Origin: an uncultured Bacteroidales bacterium
GTDB taxonomy: Bacteria; Bacteroidota; Bacteroidia; Bacteroidales; UBA932
Length of the DNA stretch: 7,528 bases
Direction: 5' to 3'
Assembly: GCA_947305045.1 (NCBI GenBank)
Contig: CAMZCW010000110.1
Span: 1 to 7,528, forward strand
The position numbers were made by a program, and so were the translations under genes. Below the pieces are notes generated by a model that was given only the letters and a program-made list of their open reading frames with translations, ran no database searches and was not told the DNA's origin. Positions 4,301 to 7,528 of this stretch are shown here, in pieces (the first letter of the stretch is position 1; the number at the start of each line of letters is the position of its first letter).

Positions 4301-5779
4301 TCATTTCAGTATGCCCCGGTCCAGGGCCTCGCGGTTGAGGTAAATGTAGGTGGTGTTCAGGACCATATAGTCGCGGGACATGTACCAGATGCCCTCATAG
4401 GGACCGCTCTCCTGCCCCCAGGAGTTCTTGACCAGGTAATACGGCTCCCCTGCCTCGTCCACGGCCTTGCCATAGATGAGCATGACGTGGTCGTAGGTGA
4501 ACTCCCAGTTGTTCCACTGCTCCTGCCGGAGCTCCTGCGTGGGCACAACGCCCTCCGGCAGGAACGCAAGCCCTTCCCTCCGATAGAAATTGCCGGACAC
4601 ATCGCCGCCCCAGGCTACGGTATAGCCCTTGTCGATAGCCTTGTCAAGCGCAGCCATGAGCTGCTCAATGGGGATGTTGTAACTGGGCTTGAGGCGCCAT
4701 TTGTAAGGGGCCTCCAGCACAAACCATTCATTAAAGGGATGATGCGTGAAGCTGGTCAGGCTCACGTAATCGTCCATGTTAAGGCCAATGTGACGGGCAA
4801 AGGACTTGGGCGTATAGGTAACACCCTCATACACAAACGTTTCCGGGCATTTTCCCACATACTTGTCGATAACCGCCTGCACGCTGTCCCGCCAGTGCTC
4901 GACCGGGCGTTTGTTACGCAGCGGGGCCTGCTCCTCCGCGGTAAAGCGGTTCAGCTCCGGCTTGCCCTCGCTCCACACAATGGCGCTGACAGTGCGCTCC
5001 AGCTCCGGGAAGAACGTCCGGAAATTGGCATACGGCTCGCCCACAAGGGAACCCGGCAGGGGCATGGCGTCCTCAGGGCAGATGCCGTGCCGGCGGATGA
5101 CATCGGCCACGTCATCACAGGAACCGCCCTCGGAGATTTGGCTGAATCCGTGCATGCGGACATAGTGCGTGGCGCAGTCCATATAGTCCTTGTTCACCAC
5201 GAACATCTCGCAGAGGTCGTAGGTCCTGCCGGTCTTCCGGAGAAGCTCGCTCTCAAAGTAGCCCAGCGTGGCGTAGTCCCAGCAGGTGCCGCTGCGGTAC
5301 TGGTTCTTCACGCTGGTGATGGGCAGCTGCTTGACAACGGTGAAAGACTTCTGCGGCAGTGCAGGCGCTTCCGGAGCCGCGCTTACGGCAGGCCGGGTGG
5401 CGACGTCGCTCTTGCGGGTATAGGTGTAAGACGCCCCATTTTCCAGCAGGGGCCAGGTGGACTTGGTAAATGTGACCGTGGCGGTGTCCCCTTTCACGGT
5501 GATAAGCCCGCCGATGGGCGCTCCGCTGGCGTCGGTGGCCGTAAAGGCAAGGCCCTCGTCCGTAAGCGTGCCTATTCCATCGTCCAACGTTGTCAGGCGA
5601 TAAATGCCTATCTCCACGTCATACTTGCCGTCCTCGCGGGCACAGATGAACAGGTTGGGCTCCTTGTTGTCCTTGTCCTGATAGGCGCCCTCGTACAAAG
5701 GGGCCCCGGCCTCCTTGCAGGAAAGCAGCGCGCAGCCCGCAAGAAGGGCTGCCATGAATGTCTTGAAAACTTTATGCAT
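4301..5779 (-). CDS. Lipoprotein C1-family cysteine peptidase, bleomycin hydrolase/aminopeptidase C-like
   Basis: The 492-residue protein starts with a lipoprotein signal (MHKVFKTFMAALLAGCALLS, then Cys21; LLSC is the likelier lipobox, though LAGC at 13-16 also fits). Residues 27-123 are rich in beta strands and form an N-terminal domain I do not recognise. A Pro/Ala linker follows at about 126-143. The papain-fold part has the oxyanion Gln160 and catalytic Cys166 (KNQYRSGTCWDYA), His431 (TYDHVMLI) and Asn452 (LVKNSWG). The DDYVSLTSFTHHPFNEWF stretch (336-353) resembles the 'DYVSL' block of bleomycin hydrolase and PepC, so this is closer to C1B than to classic papain. Such enzymes trim N-terminal residues from peptides; a lipoprotein form would act at the cell envelope. 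It begins 15 bases after the uvrA-like stop and is probably co-transcribed with it. Substrate unknown. Confidence 0.85.
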   Translation of the reverse strand: MHKVFKTFMAALLAGCALLSCKEAGAPLYEGAYQDKDNKEPNLFICAREDGKYDVEIGIYRLTTLDDGIGTLTDEGLAFTATDASGAPIGGLITVKGDTATVTFTKSTWPLLENGASYTYTRKSDVATRPAVSAAPEAPALPQKSFTVVKQLPITSVKNQYRSGTCWDYATLGYFESELLRKTGRTYDLCEMFVVNKDYMDCATHYVRMHGFSQISEGGSCDDVADVIRRHGICPEDAMPLPGSLVGEPYANFRTFFPELERTVSAIVWSEGKPELNRFTAEEQAPLRNKRPVEHWRDSVQAVIDKYVGKCPETFVYEGVTYTPKSFARHIGLNMDDYVSLTSFTHHPFNEWFVLEAPYKWRLKPSYNIPIEQLMAALDKAIDKGYTVAWGGDVSGNFYRREGLAFLPEGVVPTQELRQEQWNNWEFTYDHVMLIYGKAVDEAGEPYYLVKNSWGQESGPYEGIWYMSRDYMVLNTTYIYLNREALDRGILK

Positions 5780-5794
5780 AACGAATCAACATTG

Positions 5795-7528
5795 TTACAA
5801 ATACCTTCCCGTGATACTTTCCTTGTTGGCGGCAATCTCCGCTGGGGCGCCGGCAGCGACAATCCGACCGCCCTGGACACCGCCTCCCGGGCCCATGTCC
5901 ACAAGATAATCGGCCTGACGGATGACATCCAGGTCATGCTCGATGACAATCACCGTGGCACCGTTGTCTATCAGGTGCCGGAATACGTTCATCAGCGTTT
6001 GGACATCCAGCGGATGCAGGCCGATGGTGGGCTCGTCAAACACGAAGACCGCATCCCCCTGGCCGCGTCCCATCTCGCTGGCCAGTTTAAGGCGCTGGGC
6101 CTCGCCGCCGGACAGGCTGGGCGTGGCCTCCCCGAGCGTCAGGTAGCCCAGTCCCAGGTCGTGCAGCACCTGCAGGCGGCTCTTCACCAGGGGCAAATCG
6201 GTACAGGCCTCAAGTGCCTCATCCACGCTCATTTCCATGAGCTGCGGCAGCGTATGGCCGCCCTTCCGGTGAATCTCGAAGGCCGCACGCGCATAGCGGG
6301 AACCGTGGCAGTCCGGGCACGGGATATCCACGTCCGGCAGGAACTGCACATCCAGGCTGATGGAACCCGTTCCGTCGCAGGTGGGACAGCGTAGCTTGCC
6401 GGTATTGTAGGAGAAGTCCCCCGCCTTCCAGCCGCCGGCCTTGGCCTCATCGGTCCGGGCAAAAACCTTGCGAAGCTCGTCGTGGATATTCGCGTAAGTG
6501 GCCACGGTGGAGCGCACGTTGATGCCGATGGGCGTGGCGTCGATAAGCTTGACCTGACGGATGCCATCGGCCTCAATAGCAAGCACATGGGACGGCAGTT
6601 TGCCACCGTCGATGTGCGCCTTGAGCCCGGGAATCAGGCTTTCCAGAATCAGGGTTGTCTTGCCCGAACCGGATACGCCGGTAATAACGGACAGGCGTCC
6701 CTTCGGGAAAGAGACTTCCAGCGGACACACGGTGTGGATGGCGCCGGTTCGCATGCGGAGGGTCCCCAGGTCGAAAAGGTCCGCCCTTCTCGGCGCCGGT
6801 TTAAGCCCGCTTTTCAGATACGGGCCGATGCGCGAAGCGGGGTTGGCCTCCAACTCCCCTACCGTGCCCTGCGCGATGACCGTTCCGCCTTTGGCACCGG
6901 CCTCGGGGCCCAGCTCAATAATGTGGTCGGCGTGCGCAAGTACCTGTGTATCATGGTCCACCAGCACCACGGTGTTGCCATCGGCCACCAAATCGTCCAT
7001 GACACCCGTCAGGCCTTCCAGGTTGGACGGATGCAGGCCGATGGAAGGCTCGTCCAGCACATAGAGCACGCCGGTGGTTCGGTTGCGCACGGCACGAGCC
7101 AGCTGGATTCGCTGCCGCTCACCCGTAGAGAGGGTTGCCGCCGCACGGTCCAGCGACAGATAGCTCAGCCCCAGGTCCACCAGCCGGCGGGCCGTGTCCT
7201 GGAACGATTCGCAGATGCGCTCCGCCATGGGACGCATGGGCTCCGGCAGCGACGCCGGGACGCCCTTCACCCACTCGATAAGCTCGGAGAGGGTCATCTT
7301 GCAGGCATCGGCCAGGTTGATACCCCGCAGCAGCGGTGCCCGGGCGGCCTCGGACAGGCGCGTTCCGCCGCATTCGGGGCACACGTCCTCCTTGAGGAAC
7401 TTCTCCACGCGCTTCATGCCGGCCTCATCCTTCACCTTGGAGAGGGCGTTTTCCACGCTGTAAACGGCGCTGTAGTAGGTGAAGTCCATCTCGGCAAAGC
7501 CGTTGGTCTTCTCGTTCTTGTAGATGAT
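5795..7528 (-). CDS. UvrA-family ABC ATPase, UvrA2-like (5' end outside the window)
   Basis: The last 577 codons are visible; the frame stays open to the right edge. UvrA proteins are DNA-damage-binding dimers with two ABC ATPase modules and zinc fingers. Seen in order from the right: half of a zinc finger (CPECGGTRL, about 7381-7355), signature LSTGERQR and Walker B VLYVLDEPSIGLH of module 1 (about 7132-7030), Walker A GVSGSGKT of module 2 (6679-6656), a zinc finger CPTC...CPDC with 19 residues between (6388-6308), then LSGGEAQR (about 6115-6090), Walker B VFVFDEPTIGLH and VIEHD. Variants include LSTGE for LSGGE in module 1, VDHD for VEHD, and Thr for Ser in Walker A. The linker (IHTVCPLEVSFPKGR) departs from canonical UvrA. 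These point to the UvrA2/drug-resistance-type paralogues rather than the housekeeping UvrA, but the diagnostic UvrB-binding region lies outside the window. Confidence 0.85.
   Translation of the reverse strand: MIYKNEKTNGFAEMDFTYYSAVYSVENALSKVKDEAGMKRVEKFLKEDVCPECGGTRLSEAARAPLLRGINLADACKMTLSELIEWVKGVPASLPEPMRPMAERICESFQDTARRLVDLGLSYLSLDRAAATLSTGERQRIQLARAVRNRTTGVLYVLDEPSIGLHPSNLEGLTGVMDDLVADGNTVVLVDHDTQVLAHADHIIELGPEAGAKGGTVIAQGTVGELEANPASRIGPYLKSGLKPAPRRADLFDLGTLRMRTGAIHTVCPLEVSFPKGRLSVITGVSGSGKTTLILESLIPGLKAHIDGGKLPSHVLAIEADGIRQVKLIDATPIGINVRSTVATYANIHDELRKVFARTDEAKAGGWKAGDFSYNTGKLRCPTCDGTGSISLDVQFLPDVDIPCPDCHGSRYARAAFEIHRKGGHTLPQLMEMSVDEALEACTDLPLVKSRLQVLHDLGLGYLTLGEATPSLSGGEAQRLKLASEMGRGQGDAVFVFDEPTIGLHPLDVQTLMNVFRHLIDNGATVIVIEHDLDVIRQADYLVDMGPGGGVQGGRIVAAGAPAEIAANKESITGRYL

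Noticed and set aside
4487..6394. 635-codon plus-strand open frame across the peptidase and uvrA-like gene
   Set aside because: It runs antisense to two proteins with clear catalytic motifs and crosses their junction; its translation is low-complexity and shows no family motif.

Overview
The window looks like a piece of a Bacteroidota chromosome, most likely a gut-type member of the Bacteroidales. The pointers are TAnnTTTG-type -7 promoter boxes (three seen), weak Shine-Dalgarno signals, a tRNA gene without an encoded CCA, many exported or lipoprotein enzymes, and the protein families themselves. The genes from about 694 onward are clearly GC-rich. The left 690 bases are AT-rich and look like a decayed or recently acquired patch. 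Identifications rest on motifs read by eye; no database search was made.

Left flank (1-693): the first 18 codons of a minus-strand exported or membrane protein run off the left edge, with a promoter box just upstream. Next comes a short minus-strand frame with an ACT-like pattern. It abuts about 30 codons resembling the N-terminus of an IS4-type transposase, so this looks like insertion-sequence scar tissue. The rest is non-coding and holds an 11-bp inverted repeat and the promoter of the next operon.

Plus-strand operon (694-4106): rpiB, truB, an NlpC/P60 endopeptidase of the YkfC type and an exported L-Ala-D/L-Glu-type dipeptide epimerase overlap one another by 4, 4 and 11 bases, so they are probably co-transcribed and translationally coupled. 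The last two form a muropeptide-salvage pair: YkfC releases L-Ala-D-Glu from peptidoglycan peptides and the epimerase converts it to L-Ala-L-Glu. Both carry export signals, which places the pair outside the cytoplasm.

The most notable feature lies inside truB. A 134-bp element bounded by perfect 26-bp inverted arms (1674-1699 and 1782-1807) is inserted in frame and adds about 45 residues between the catalytic core and the conserved CSKGTYIR block. A TCCG direct repeat at its ends allows a clean reconstruction of the uninterrupted gene. It resembles in concept the protein-coding palindromic elements of Rickettsia, but I do not recognise its sequence as a named family.

Right part (4118-7528): a tRNA-Ser(CGA) with its own promoter is followed by a strong hairpin that can terminate transcription from both sides. 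On the minus strand, a UvrA-family ATPase (5' end beyond the window, UvrA2-like) is followed after 15 bases by a lipoprotein papain-fold peptidase of the bleomycin hydrolase/PepC type, which converges on the tRNA.
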